A stretch of DNA of 64,000 bases from SB11 sp035906255 (GCA_035906255.1 JAMIFM010000025.1:124001-188000); one strand, 5' to 3'. Positions 8,830 to 17,357 are shown, counted from the first letter of the stretch. The notes: generated by a model from the sequence alone, not told the origin. Made by a program: numbers and translations.

Positions 8830-9180
8830 ATGGAAGCAGTAGCAAAATTGAATAATTGCCCCGTATCACCCCGTAAAATGAGGTTGCTTGCCAACCAAAT
8901 CAGGGGGATGCAGGTTGAAAAGGCTCTAAACACCTTAAAATTCAACCAAAGGCGCCAATATGCCATCAGGCTAGAAAAGTTGCTTTTATCTGCAATAAAC
9001 AACTGGGAAAAGAAAAATGACCGCGTTGTGGATAGCAGCCTTTTCATCAAAACCGTTTTTGTTGACGGTGGTCCGATGATGAAACGCATAAGCCCCGCTC
9101 CTCAAGGAAGGGCATACAGGATTAGAAAAAGATCTAATCACGTAACATTAATTGTTGACTCTAAAGAAGATAAGAACTAA
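8830..9180 (+). CDS. rplV: 50S ribosomal protein L22
   Basis: 116 residues. Lines the exit tunnel. The C-terminal beta-hairpin region PAPQGRAYRIRKRSNHVT is present, the part where macrolide-resistance changes arise in other species. Separated by one nt from rpsC. Confidence 0.96.
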   Translation: MEAVAKLNNCPVSPRKMRLLANQIRGMQVEKALNTLKFNQRRQYAIRLEKLLLSAINNWEKKNDRVVDSSLFIKTVFVDGGPMMKRISPAPQGRAYRIRKRSNHVTLIVDSKEDKN

Positions 9181-9181
9181 T

Positions 9182-10018
9182 ATGGGACAGAAAGTAAATC
9201 CGATAGGTTTTAGGTTAGGCATAATCAAAGGTTGGGATTCTAACTGGTATGGTGGAAAAACAGCTGCTGATAAACTTTTTGAGGATGATAAAATCCGCCG
9301 TTACCTAAATGCCCGTATTACAAAAGGTGGTATCGCTAAGATAGTTATCGAACGCACTCTTAAGAGAATCATCATTACTATTCATACTTCAAGGCCCGGT
9401 ATCGTTATCGGAAAAGGAGGTAGCGAAGTTGATAAGATTAAAGAAGAAATCAAGAAACTCACTAAAAAGGATGTTCAAATCAACATTCTTGAAATCAAAC
9501 GCCCTGAATTGGATGCTGCTTTGGTAGGTGAGAATATTGCCGGACAAATTGAGGCTCGTGTATCATACAAACGTGCCATTAAAACCGCCATCGCATCAAC
9601 AATGCGTATGGGTGGTGCCGGTATCAAAATTATGATATCAGGTCGTTTGAACGGAGCTGAAATGGCACGTACAGAAGTTTACAAAGAAGGTCGTACTCCT
9701 TTGCACACTCTTCGCTCTGATATTGATTACGCTTTAAGCGAAGCTCTTACTGTATATGGTAAGATTGGTATCAAAGTATGGGTTTGCCGTGGTGAAGTTT
9801 ACGGTAAACGCGACCTTTCTCCCAACTTTGTTAGCAACCAAGATCGTGCACCTAAAGGTGATCGTGGTGGCGACCGTCGCGACAATCGCGGTGGTGACCG
9901 TCGTGATAACCGTGGTGGAGATCGCCGTGATAACCGTGGCGGTGGTGACCGCAGAGGCGGTGGCCAAGGCGGTAACAACCGAGGTGGTGGCAACAACCGT
10001 GGAGGCGGAAGGCGATAG
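9182..10018 (+). CDS. rpsC: 30S ribosomal protein S3 with Arg/Gly-rich C-terminal tail
   Basis: 278 residues from ATG 9182 (family start MGQKVNPIGFRLG; an upstream in-frame codon at 9152 lies inside rplV). KH domain with GKGG motif (IVIGKGGSEVDKI) and the C-terminal S3 domain are normal up to about residue 225. Beyond that is a tail of roughly 50 residues made of RGGDRRDN-type repeats and Gly/Asn/Arg runs, absent from E. coli S3 (233 residues). The tail is encoded by near-identical 24-bp units. S3 sits at the mRNA entry channel, so a basic disordered tail could contact incoming mRNA; that is inference. Confidence 0.96.
   Translation: MGQKVNPIGFRLGIIKGWDSNWYGGKTAADKLFEDDKIRRYLNARITKGGIAKIVIERTLKRIIITIHTSRPGIVIGKGGSEVDKIKEEIKKLTKKDVQINILEIKRPELDAALVGENIAGQIEARVSYKRAIKTAIASTMRMGGAGIKIMISGRLNGAEMARTEVYKEGRTPLHTLRSDIDYALSEALTVYGKIGIKVWVCRGEVYGKRDLSPNFVSNQDRAPKGDRGGDRRDNRGGDRRDNRGGDRRDNRGGGDRRGGGQGGNNRGGGNNRGGGRR
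9863..9940 (+). repeat. Tandem 24-bp repeat coding for RGGDRRDN in rpsC
   Basis: Three consecutive 24-bp units start at 9863, 9887 and 9911, each encoding R-G-G-D-R-R-D-N, followed by a partial diverged fourth copy. Differences between units are mostly at third codon positions, so the protein sequence is kept. Confidence 0.85.
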
Positions 10019-10048
10019 TTAGCAAAAGGATTTTAAAAGACTAAAGAA

Positions 10049-10471
10049 ATGTTACAGCCAAAACGTACAAAATTCAGAAAACAACAAAAAGGCAGGGTAA
10101 AAGGTATAGCTCAACGCGGTCATACCATTGCTTTTGGCACATTTGCCCTTAAAACAATGGAGCCTTCTTGGATAACTGCACGCCAAATTGAGGCTGCCCG
10201 TATTGCACTTACACGTTTTATGAAACGTGAAGGTAAAGTTTGGATTCGCATATTCCCCGATAAACCCGTAACTAAGAAACCTGCTGAGGTTCGTATGGGT
10301 AAAGGTAAAGGTGCGCCCGAATATTGGGTAGCTATTGTTAAACCGGGTACCATTATATTTGAAGCCGAAGGTGTTCCTGTAGATGTAGCTCAAGAAGCTA
10401 TGCGTCTTGCCGGACAAAAATTGCCTGTGGCTACTAAATTTGTGGTGAAACACGATTATACCGCTGAATAA
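10049..10471 (+). CDS. rplP: 50S ribosomal protein L16
   Basis: 140 residues. Organises the A-site region of the large subunit. Starts with the standard MLQPKRTKFRKQQKGR; the conserved segment TKKPAEVRMGKGKGAPE contains the arginine hydroxylated in E. coli L16. Two nt before rpmC. Confidence 0.97.
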   Translation: MLQPKRTKFRKQQKGRVKGIAQRGHTIAFGTFALKTMEPSWITARQIEAARIALTRFMKREGKVWIRIFPDKPVTKKPAEVRMGKGKGAPEYWVAIVKPGTIIFEAEGVPVDVAQEAMRLAGQKLPVATKFVVKHDYTAE

Positions 10472-10473
10472 TT

Positions 10474-10677
10474 ATGAAAAATACAGAGATAAGGCAACTT
10501 TCAACCGTTGATTTGGTTGAGAAACTTAGGGAAGAAAGGGCCCTGCTGCAAAAAATGCAGTTTAGCCATGCGGTATCGCCCGTAGAAAACCCTATGAAAT
10601 TAAAAGCTTCTCGCAAACTTATTGCCCGCTATCTTACAGAGCTTAGCAAAAGGAATAAGGAGCAGCAGGCACAATAA
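10474..10677 (+). CDS. rpmC: 50S ribosomal protein L29
   Basis: 67 residues, two helices, beginning MKNTEIRQLSTVDLVEKL. Sits next to L23 at the tunnel exit. Position between L16 and S17 is canonical. Confidence 0.95.
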   Translation: MKNTEIRQLSTVDLVEKLREERALLQKMQFSHAVSPVENPMKLKASRKLIARYLTELSKRNKEQQAQ

Positions 10678-10680
10678 TTT

Positions 10681-10962
10681 ATGGAACAGAACATGGAAAA
10701 CATTACCATAGAGCGCAATATGCGCAAAGAGATTGTGGGTAAAGTAGCCAGCAGCAAGATGGATAAATCTATCGTGGTTACCGTAGAGCGTAGGATGAAG
10801 CACAAAAAATACCACAAGTTTGTGAAGAAAACCTTTAAGTTTTATGCCCATGATGAGAAAAACGAATGTCAGGTTAACGACATCGTTCGCCTGATGGAAA
10901 CCAGGCCGTTGAGCAAAACCAAACGCTGGCGCTTGGTTGAAATAGTAGAAAAAGCTAAGTAA
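10681..10962 (+). CDS. rpsQ: 30S ribosomal protein S17
   Basis: 93 residues. OB-fold 16S rRNA-binding protein, signature KEIVGKVASSKMDKSIVVTVERR. The start may be 10681 or the second Met at 10693; the first gives a 3-nt gap to rpmC. Confidence 0.95.
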   Translation: MEQNMENITIERNMRKEIVGKVASSKMDKSIVVTVERRMKHKKYHKFVKKTFKFYAHDEKNECQVNDIVRLMETRPLSKTKRWRLVEIVEKAK

Positions 10963-10975
10963 GTAATTAATTAAA

Positions 10976-11344
10976 ATGATACAGCAGGAATCAAGACTTA
11001 AAGTGGCTGATAACAGCGGAGCGAAAGAAGTGCTGTGCATCAGGGTGTTGGGCGGAACTAAGAAACGTTATGCTAGTGTTGGCGATAAAATCGTAGTTTC
11101 GGTAAAAGACGCAATGCCCTCAGGCGGTGTTAAAAAAGGTGCCGTTTCTCGCGCAGTTGTTGTTCGTACACGCAAAGAAGTTCGCAGGCCCGATGGTTCA
11201 TACATCAGGTTTGATGATAACTCATGTGTGTTGTTGAACACGCAGGATGAGCCACGTGCTACACGTATATTTGGCCCAGTTGCTCGTGAGCTAAGGGACA
11301 AACAGTTTATGAAAATAGTATCGTTAGCACCGGAGGTATTATAA
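10976..11344 (+). CDS. rplN: 50S ribosomal protein L14
   Basis: 122 residues. Conserved start MIQQESRLKVADNSGAKE and a typical C-terminal MKIVSLAPEVL. Partner of RsfS silencing factor in other bacteria. One nt before rplX. Confidence 0.97.
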   Translation: MIQQESRLKVADNSGAKEVLCIRVLGGTKKRYASVGDKIVVSVKDAMPSGGVKKGAVSRAVVVRTRKEVRRPDGSYIRFDDNSCVLLNTQDEPRATRIFGPVARELRDKQFMKIVSLAPEVL

Positions 11345-11345
11345 T

Positions 11346-11693
11346 ATGGAACGTAAATCAAACAAACAGCAAAAGCTGCACGTAAAAAAAGGTGATACTG
11401 TAAAAGTACTTGCCGGTGATGAAAAAGGTAAAAAAGGTCGCGTTATCCGCGTATTGCCTATTACCCAACGTGCCGTAGTAGAAGGTGTTAACATTGTTAC
11501 TAAACACCAAAAATCAAGGGCTGCTAACCAACCCGGTACTATTTTGAAAGAGGAAGCACCAATCCATATCAGTAACCTAATGGTTGTTGATGAGAAAGGT
11601 AACGCTACCCGTGTTGGCAGACGTGCTGGTGAAAATGGAAAACTGGTAAGGTTTTCTAAAAAATCAGGCGAAGAAATTAAAGACAATAATTAA
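11346..11693 (+). CDS. rplX: 50S ribosomal protein L24
   Basis: 115 residues. KOW motif (KKGDTVKVLAGDEKGKKGRV) near the N-terminus; one of the two initiators of 50S assembly. Confidence 0.96.
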   Translation: MERKSNKQQKLHVKKGDTVKVLAGDEKGKKGRVIRVLPITQRAVVEGVNIVTKHQKSRAANQPGTILKEEAPIHISNLMVVDEKGNATRVGRRAGENGKLVRFSKKSGEEIKDNN

Positions 11694-11707
11694 TAAGAGC
11701 GAACGAT

Positions 11708-12259
11708 ATGTATAACCCACGTTTAAAAGAGCATTACGATAGTATAGTAAAGCCTGCCCTAACTGAGAAGTTTGGGTACAAAAACGTAATGGAAGTTCCC
11801 AAACTGCTTAAGATTTGTATTAATCAAGGTGTGGGTGCAGCCGTTGCAGATAAAAAACTGGTTGATTCAGCCGTTGCCGAAATGACTTTGATAGCCGGTC
11901 AGAAAGCCGTTCCTACAAAATCTAAGAAGGCGATATCAAACTTCAAACTTCGTGAGAATATGCCTATTGGTGCAAGGGTAACCCTACGCCGTGAGCAGAT
12001 GTACGAATTTTTGGATAGGTTGATTTCTACCGCATTACCCCGTGTACGTGATTTCGGCGGTTTAGCTGTAAAAGGCTTTGACGGTCGCGGTAACTATACC
12101 TTGGGTATTACCGAACAAATTATCTTTCCTGAGATAAATATTGACAAAACCAACCGTATTAATGGTATGGACATTACTTTTGTAACAAATGCAAAAACTG
12201 ATGTTGAGTGCCTTGAACTGTTGAAGAAATTCGGTTTTCCATTTAAAAACGCTGAGTAA
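11708..12259 (+). CDS. rplE: 50S ribosomal protein L5
   Basis: 183 residues. 5S rRNA-binding protein of the central protuberance. The conserved RVTLRREQMYEFLDRLI and DFGGLAVKGFDGRGNY segments are visible. Confidence 0.97.
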   Translation: MYNPRLKEHYDSIVKPALTEKFGYKNVMEVPKLLKICINQGVGAAVADKKLVDSAVAEMTLIAGQKAVPTKSKKAISNFKLRENMPIGARVTLRREQMYEFLDRLISTALPRVRDFGGLAVKGFDGRGNYTLGITEQIIFPEINIDKTNRINGMDITFVTNAKTDVECLELLKKFGFPFKNAE

Positions 12260-12268
12260 TAAAATACA

Positions 12269-12538
12269 ATGGCTAAAGAATCAATAAAAGCAAGACAACG
12301 CAAACGCGAACGTTTGGTGGCTACTTACGCAGATAAGCGTAAAGCACTTAAAGAAGCCGGAGATTACGAAGGTCTTCAAAAATTACCCCGTAACTCTGCT
12401 CCGGTTCGTTTGCGCAACCGTTGCAATATCACAGGCAAGCCCCGTGGTTATGTAAGGATGTTCGGCATTTGCCGTAACCAATTCCGCGAAATGGCCTTAA
12501 ACGGCATGATACCGGGCGTTACCAAAGCAAGTTGGTAA
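12269..12538 (+). CDS. rpsN: 30S ribosomal protein S14, zinc-free form
   Basis: 89 residues, the long (zinc-independent) type. The two CxxC pairs of short zinc-binding S14 are not present: only one Cys remains at each site (RNRCNITGKPRGY and FGICRNQFR). C-terminus IPGVTKASW is typical. Confidence 0.96.
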   Translation: MAKESIKARQRKRERLVATYADKRKALKEAGDYEGLQKLPRNSAPVRLRNRCNITGKPRGYVRMFGICRNQFREMALNGMIPGVTKASW

Positions 12539-12589
12539 TACTCAGGATATCGGTTTTATGTTTAACATATTTTTAAGAGAAAGAATAAA

Positions 12590-12985
12590 ATGACTGATCC
12601 AATTTCAGATTACCTCACAAGGTTGAGGAATGCGATAAAAGCAAACCATCGCATTGTAGAGATACCCTCTTCAAAACTAAAAAAAGAGATTACAAGGGTA
12701 CTTTACGAAAAAGGTTACATCTTGAACTATAAGTTTGAAGATGGCCAAATTCCCGGCGTTATCAAAATCGCCCTTAAATACAACCCAGTATCAAAAGCCC
12801 CTGCTATCCGCTCTTTGCGCAGGATTAGCAAACCCGGTTTAAGGCAGTATTCAAAATCAGATGCTTTGCCTAGGGTAATCAATGGCTTGGGTATAGCTAT
12901 AATTTCAACTTCTAAAGGTGTTATGACCGATAAAGAAGCGCGCCTTAACAACGTGGGCGGCGAGGTAATTTGTTATGTGTACTAA
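12590..12985 (+). CDS. rpsH: 30S ribosomal protein S8
   Basis: 131 residues. Binds helix 21 of 16S rRNA; in E. coli it also represses the spc operon by binding a site at rplE, which I did not identify here. Typical TDPISDYLTRLRNA start and STSKGVMTDKEAR C-terminal segment. Confidence 0.97.
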   Translation: MTDPISDYLTRLRNAIKANHRIVEIPSSKLKKEITRVLYEKGYILNYKFEDGQIPGVIKIALKYNPVSKAPAIRSLRRISKPGLRQYSKSDALPRVINGLGIAIISTSKGVMTDKEARLNNVGGEVICYVY

Positions 12986-13004
12986 TTAAAGGAGAACAAG
13001 AGAA

Positions 13005-13562
13005 ATGTCACGTATAGGAAAATCACCCGTCAAACTTCCACAAGGTGTTGAAGTTAAAGTTAGCGACAAAAACGAAATTTCTGTAAAAGGTCCATTGGGC
13101 ACACTTACCCAAAAGATTGACCCAGATATAACTGTTAGTGTAGAAGATGGTCAGGTAGTAGTTAGCCGCCCCACCGAACAAAAACGCCATAAAGCTATGC
13201 ACGGTTTGTACCGTTCATTAATCAGCAACATGGTAGTTGGTGTGAGCAAAGGCTACGAAACCAAACAAGAACTTGTGGGTGTGGGTTACAAAGCCTCAAA
13301 CGAAGGCCAAATACTTTCATTATCACTTGGATATTCGCACGAGATTTACTTGCAAATACCCGATGAAGTAAAAGTAGCCACTGAAACTGTAAAAGGTAAA
13401 AACCCAACAGTTACTTTAAAATCTGCCGATAAACAACTTATCGGACATATTGCTGCCAAAATCCGCAGCTTGCGTAAACCAGAACCATACAAAGGTAAAG
13501 GTATCAAGTTTGAAGGTGAAGTATTGAGGCGTAAAGCTGGTAAGTCGGCAGGTAAAAAATAA
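13005..13562 (+). CDS. rplF: 50S ribosomal protein L6
   Basis: 185 residues. Two repeated alpha/beta domains; start MSRIGKSPVKLPQGVEV and C-terminal RKPEPYKGKGIKFEGE motif that binds 23S rRNA. An AAAGGAG sequence ten nt upstream of the ATG is a plausible ribosome-binding site. Confidence 0.97.
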   Translation: MSRIGKSPVKLPQGVEVKVSDKNEISVKGPLGTLTQKIDPDITVSVEDGQVVVSRPTEQKRHKAMHGLYRSLISNMVVGVSKGYETKQELVGVGYKASNEGQILSLSLGYSHEIYLQIPDEVKVATETVKGKNPTVTLKSADKQLIGHIAAKIRSLRKPEPYKGKGIKFEGEVLRRKAGKSAGKK

Positions 13563-13590
13563 CCATTAACAGCAAAAAGAGAGTAAAACA

Positions 13591-13947
13591 ATGGCAACTA
13601 ATAAACAAGCGCGCCGCTTAAAGATAAAAACAAGCATACGCAGCAGGGTTGAGGGAACCGCTGAACGCCCAAGGCTTTCAGTATTTCGTAGCAACAGCCA
13701 GATATACGCACAGTTGATAAACGATATTGACGGCAATACAGTTGTTGCAGCTTCATCACGTATTGATGCGGTGAACAATGCAAAAGTAACAAAGGTTGAA
13801 AAGGCCTTTATGGTAGGCAAAGAGTTAGCTGATAAAGCTAAACAAGCCGGAATAACTAAAGTAGTATTTGACAGGAACGGTTACCTGTATCACGGCCGCG
13901 TGAAAAGCTTGGCTGATGGTGCTAGGGAAGGGGGGCTTGAATTTTAA
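13591..13947 (+). CDS. rplR: 50S ribosomal protein L18
   Basis: 118 residues. 5S rRNA-binding protein; RPRLSVFRSNSQIYAQLI and the C-terminal FDRNGYLYHGRVKSLADGAREGG motif are standard. Confidence 0.96.
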   Translation: MATNKQARRLKIKTSIRSRVEGTAERPRLSVFRSNSQIYAQLINDIDGNTVVAASSRIDAVNNAKVTKVEKAFMVGKELADKAKQAGITKVVFDRNGYLYHGRVKSLADGAREGGLEF

Positions 13948-13959
13948 TAAATTACGAAG

Positions 13960-14478
13960 ATGGTAAAAGCAACAGTAAAAAAAGTACGTCAAAGCGACCT
14001 TGAACTTAAAGAAAAGGTTGTAGCTATAAACCGTGTAGCGAAAGTTACCAAAGGTGGCCGCACCTTTAGCTTCTCAGCCATTGTGGTTGTGGGCGACGGA
14101 CAAGGCATTGTTGGATACGGCCTTGGTAAAGCAGGCGAGGTAACCGATGCTATCAGCAAAGGTGTTGAAGACGCTAAGAAAAACCTTATTAAAGTGCCTA
14201 TTATTAATGGTACTGTGCCTCATGAGCAATATGGTAAGTTTGGTGGCGGTCTTGTATTTTTGAAACCAGCTTCACATGGTACCGGTGTAATTGCAGGTGG
14301 TGCGATGCGTGCTGTTTTGGAAAGTGCAGGTATTACTGACGTTTTGGCAAAATCAAAACGTTCATCAAACCCTCACAACGTTGTGAAGGCAACTATTGAT
14401 GCACTTGTGAAAATGCGCGACCCTTTTACCGTGGCGCAACACAGGGGACTTGGTTTGAAACGTGTGTTTAACGGTTAA
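13960..14478 (+). CDS. rpsE: 30S ribosomal protein S5
   Basis: 172 residues. Decoding-fidelity protein at the mRNA entry. dsRNA-binding-like N-terminal domain with the loop VAKVTKGGRTFSFSAIVVVGD, followed by the GYGLGKAGEV motif. Confidence 0.97.
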   Translation: MVKATVKKVRQSDLELKEKVVAINRVAKVTKGGRTFSFSAIVVVGDGQGIVGYGLGKAGEVTDAISKGVEDAKKNLIKVPIINGTVPHEQYGKFGGGLVFLKPASHGTGVIAGGAMRAVLESAGITDVLAKSKRSSNPHNVVKATIDALVKMRDPFTVAQHRGLGLKRVFNG

Positions 14479-14497
14479 TTATCAGGAGGAAAGAATC

Positions 14498-14677
14498 ATG
14501 TCAAAAATTAAAATCACACAAGTAAAATCAATCATCGATAGGTCAGAAAGGCAGAAAAAGACTATGCAGGCATTAGGTTTGCGTAAGATGAACCAGACCG
14601 TTGAACACGATGATACCCCTGCCATATTAGGTATGGTTGAAAAAGTGAAACATTTGGTAAAAGTAGAAACAGTTTAA
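14498..14677 (+). CDS. rpmD: 50S ribosomal protein L30
   Basis: 59 residues from ATG 14498, which has AGGAGGA seven nt upstream. An in-frame start at 14462 overlaps rpsE and is not supported. Family core KITQVKSIIDRSERQKKTMQALGLRKMNQTV-like region is present. Confidence 0.95.
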   Translation: MSKIKITQVKSIIDRSERQKKTMQALGLRKMNQTVEHDDTPAILGMVEKVKHLVKVETV

Positions 14678-14681
14678 AACA

Positions 14682-15155
14682 ATGAGATTACATACACTAA
14701 AACCTGCTGAAGGTTCTATAAAAAGAGAAAAGCGTATTGGTCGTGGTACAGGCTCAGGTCGTGGTGGCACATCAACACGTGGTCACAAAGGTGCCCAGTC
14801 TCGTAGCGGTAACAGCCGTAAAAAAGGTTTCGAAGGTGGTCAGATGCCTTTGCAACGTCGTATGCCTAAGTTTGGCTTTAAAAACCCATTCAGGGTTGAA
14901 TATAAGGTATTTAACCTTAGCCAACTTCAAGAAATTGCGGATAAGCATAACCTTAAATCAATTGATTTTGACACGCTTAAGAAACACCGTTTGGTTCAAA
15001 AAACTGATTTGGTAAAAGTTTTAGGACGTGGCGAATTGAAATCAGCTCTTGAGGTAAAAGCTCACGCTTTTTCTGATACAGCCAAAAAGGCAATTGAATC
15101 TGCCGGTGGATCCGCGCATGAAGTGAAGGCCCATTCCGAGAAAAAAGATAGTTAA
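14682..15155 (+). CDS. rplO: 50S ribosomal protein L15
   Basis: 157 residues. Gly/Arg-rich N-terminal extension (IGRGTGSGRGGTSTRGHKG) that threads into 23S rRNA, then a globular C-terminal domain. Followed after 33 nt by secY. Confidence 0.96.
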   Translation: MRLHTLKPAEGSIKREKRIGRGTGSGRGGTSTRGHKGAQSRSGNSRKKGFEGGQMPLQRRMPKFGFKNPFRVEYKVFNLSQLQEIADKHNLKSIDFDTLKKHRLVQKTDLVKVLGRGELKSALEVKAHAFSDTAKKAIESAGGSAHEVKAHSEKKDS

Positions 15156-15188
15156 TCTGCTGGAGGAACCGAGCATACTGTATAATCG

Positions 15189-16526
15189 ATGAAAAAAATT
15201 ATAACCAAGCTAAAACAAATCTGGAGCATAGACGACCTGAGGATTCGTATCATCAACACCCTTGGTCTGTTGCTAATATACCGTATAGGTTCATTTATCA
15301 CCCTGCCCGGTATCGACCCTAATGAGTTGGGTAATCTTGCTGAACAAGGTTCAGGAGGTCTTTTTGGCCTATTGAATATGTTTGCAGGTGGCGCATTTTC
15401 ACGTGCATCAATATTTGCATTGGGTATTATGCCATATATATCTGCATCTATCATAGTGCAGTTATTAACTGTGGCAGTACCATACTTCCAACGTATGCAA
15501 AAAGAGGGTGAAGACGGACGTAATAAGATGAACCAGATAACCCGTTATCTAACCATTATTGTTACGGCGTTGCAATCAATAGCTTACCTAACTAACCTGC
15601 AAAGTGAAGTTGGTACTGCTATCTACAATCCCGGTGTTTGGTTTAGCATCACTTCAGTGGTTATAATGATTGCCGGTACCATGTTTGTAATGTGGCTTGG
15701 TGAGCGTATTACTGATAAAGGTTTGGGTAATGGTATCTCACTTATCATCATGGTAGGTATTATATCACGCTTCCCCGGCTCTTTGTTCTCTGAAATAGGC
15801 TTCAAGTTTGATGGTAAAGGCGGTGGTTTGGTTATATTCTTGGTAGAGATGTTTGCTCTTATATCAGTGATAGCAATTGTTATCATGTTGGTACAAGGCA
15901 CACGTAAGATACCTGTGAATTATGCTAAACGTGTACAAGGTAACAGGCAATTCGGCGGTATGCGTCAATACCTTCCTATGAAGGTAAATGCTACCGGTGT
16001 AATGCCGATTATCTTCGCTCAGGCCCTTATGTTCATACCCATTACAGTTGCACAATTCCTATCAGATTCTGATGTTGGTTATTTCCTTCGTGTATTTTCA
16101 GATAACACATCGTTGGCTTATAACCTAACTTTTGCCATATTGATTATCGTGTTCACATATTTCTACACAGCTATTACTGTTAACCCAACTCAAATAGCAG
16201 ATGATTTGAAAAAGAACAACGGTTTTATACCCGGTATTAAACCAGGCAAAAACACATCAGATTTCATTGATAACGTAATGTCTCGCATCACACTACCCGG
16301 TTCATTATTCTTAGCCTTGGTAGCCATATTCCCTTCAATAGCCATCATTTTGGGTGTAAACAACCAGTTTGCTGACTTCTTTGGAGGTACATCACTACTG
16401 ATTATGGTAGGTGTTGTATTGGATACTTTGCAACAAATTGAGAGCCATTTGTTGATGCGTCACTACGATGGATTTGTTAAATCAGGCATTAAAGGACGTT
16501 CGGTAATGCAAACTCCAACAATGTAA
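15189..16526 (+). CDS. secY: Preprotein translocase channel subunit SecY
   Basis: 445 residues, ten predicted membrane helices. Forms the Sec channel with SecE and SecG. The plug/TM2 region around ASIFALGIMPYISASIIVQLL and the cytoplasmic loop with GKNTSDFIDNVMSRITLPGS are conserved. It ends with the spc block; infA follows with its own promoter. A GGAGGA sequence at 15162-15167 is 21 nt from the ATG, too far to be the usual binding site. Confidence 0.97.
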   Translation: MKKIITKLKQIWSIDDLRIRIINTLGLLLIYRIGSFITLPGIDPNELGNLAEQGSGGLFGLLNMFAGGAFSRASIFALGIMPYISASIIVQLLTVAVPYFQRMQKEGEDGRNKMNQITRYLTIIVTALQSIAYLTNLQSEVGTAIYNPGVWFSITSVVIMIAGTMFVMWLGERITDKGLGNGISLIIMVGIISRFPGSLFSEIGFKFDGKGGGLVIFLVEMFALISVIAIVIMLVQGTRKIPVNYAKRVQGNRQFGGMRQYLPMKVNATGVMPIIFAQALMFIPITVAQFLSDSDVGYFLRVFSDNTSLAYNLTFAILIIVFTYFYTAITVNPTQIADDLKKNNGFIPGIKPGKNTSDFIDNVMSRITLPGSLFLALVAIFPSIAIILGVNNQFADFFGGTSLLIMVGVVLDTLQQIESHLLMRHYDGFVKSGIKGRSVMQTPTM

Positions 16527-16537
16527 TTATTTAATAT

Positions 16538-16568
16538 TTGTTAATATAAAGTAAAAAATATATTTTTG
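16538..16568 (+). promoter_or_regulatory. Internal promoter of the infA-alpha operon (TTG-N20-TATTTTTG)
   Basis: TTG at 16538-16540 and TATTTTTG at 16561-16568 with a 20-nt spacer. It lies in the 67-nt gap between secY and infA, so the alpha block can be transcribed separately. Confidence 0.7.
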
Positions 16569-16593
16569 CAGCCCATTTTAAAAACGCTTTAAG

Positions 16594-16812
16594 TTGGCAA
16601 AACAACCTTCAATAAAACAAGACGGTGTAATAACCGAAGCACTTTCGAACGCAATGTTCAGGGTGCAATTAGAGAACGGCCACGAGATTATTGCCACTAT
16701 TTCAGGCAAAATGAGGATGCACTATATAAAAATATTACCCGGTGACAAAGTGCAGGTGGAGATGTCGCCCTACGATTTATCGAGGGGCAGGATATGTTAC
16801 CGATATAAATAA
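16594..16812 (+). CDS. infA: Translation initiation factor IF-1 (TTG start)
   Basis: 72 residues, OB fold, occupies the ribosomal A site during initiation. Start codon is TTG at 16594 (MAKQPSIKQDG), which matches the family's N-terminus exactly; no ATG or GTG offers an equivalent start. RNA-binding core LENGHEIIATISGKMRMHYIKILPGDKV is normal. A rare start codon on an initiation factor gene may keep its level low or make it sensitive to initiation efficiency. Confidence 0.95.
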   Translation: MAKQPSIKQDGVITEALSNAMFRVQLENGHEIIATISGKMRMHYIKILPGDKVQVEMSPYDLSRGRICYRYK

Positions 16813-16829
16813 GAAGTAACTTTACTAAA

Positions 16830-16946
16830 ATGAAAGTAAGACCCTCAATAAAAAAACGCAGCAGCGATTGCAAGATTGTACGTCGCAAGGGTAAGCTGTT
16901 TGTAATTAACAAAAAGAACCCCAAATACAAACAAAGACAAGGATAA
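16830..16946 (+). CDS. rpmJ: 50S ribosomal protein L36, zinc-free variant
   Basis: 38 residues (MKVRPSIKKRSSDCKIVRRK and onward to KQRQG). The normal zinc-binding set of three Cys and one His is degraded: only Cys14 remains; the first Cys is Ser, the third is replaced by Asn or Lys, and the His is replaced by Tyr or Lys. This is the pattern of C-minus L36 forms that fold without zinc. Located between infA and rpsM as usual. Confidence 0.93.
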   Translation: MKVRPSIKKRSSDCKIVRRKGKLFVINKKNPKYKQRQG

Positions 16947-16952
16947 TTATTT

Positions 16953-17330
16953 ATGGCAAGGATAGCAGGTATAGATTTACCAAAAAACAAACGCGGTGAA
17001 ATAGGTTTAACCTATGTATATGGTATAGGCCGCACCAGTGCCCGCCGTATTTTAGAGGCCGGTAATATTGATTTGGGGAAAAAGGTATCAGATTGGAACG
17101 ACGAAGACTTGAACCATATCCGTACTTTTATTACAGACAATATTAAAGTGGAAGGCGAGCTTCGCTCAGAAGTGCAACTAAACATCAAACGTTTGATGGA
17201 TATAGCTTGCTACCGTGGTTTGAGGCACAGGAAAGGACTTCCGTTGCGTGGTCAACGTACACGTACTAACTCACGTACCCGTAAAGGTAAACGTAAGACT
17301 GTAGCCGGTAAGAAAAAGGCTACCAAGTAA
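16953..17330 (+). CDS. rpsM: 30S ribosomal protein S13
   Basis: 125 residues. Head protein forming inter-subunit bridges. Start ARIAGIDLPKNKRGEIGL and C-terminal RGLRHRKGLPLRGQRTRTNSR motif are canonical. First ribosomal gene of the alpha block after rpmJ. Confidence 0.97.
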   Translation: MARIAGIDLPKNKRGEIGLTYVYGIGRTSARRILEAGNIDLGKKVSDWNDEDLNHIRTFITDNIKVEGELRSEVQLNIKRLMDIACYRGLRHRKGLPLRGQRTRTNSRTRKGKRKTVAGKKKATK

Positions 17331-17357
17331 TAAATAATAGTTGAAAGAAAGTAACTA

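Noticed and set aside
15162..15167. GGAGGA upstream of secY as a ribosome-binding site
   Set aside because: It is 21 nt from the ATG and no in-frame start lies at proper spacing.
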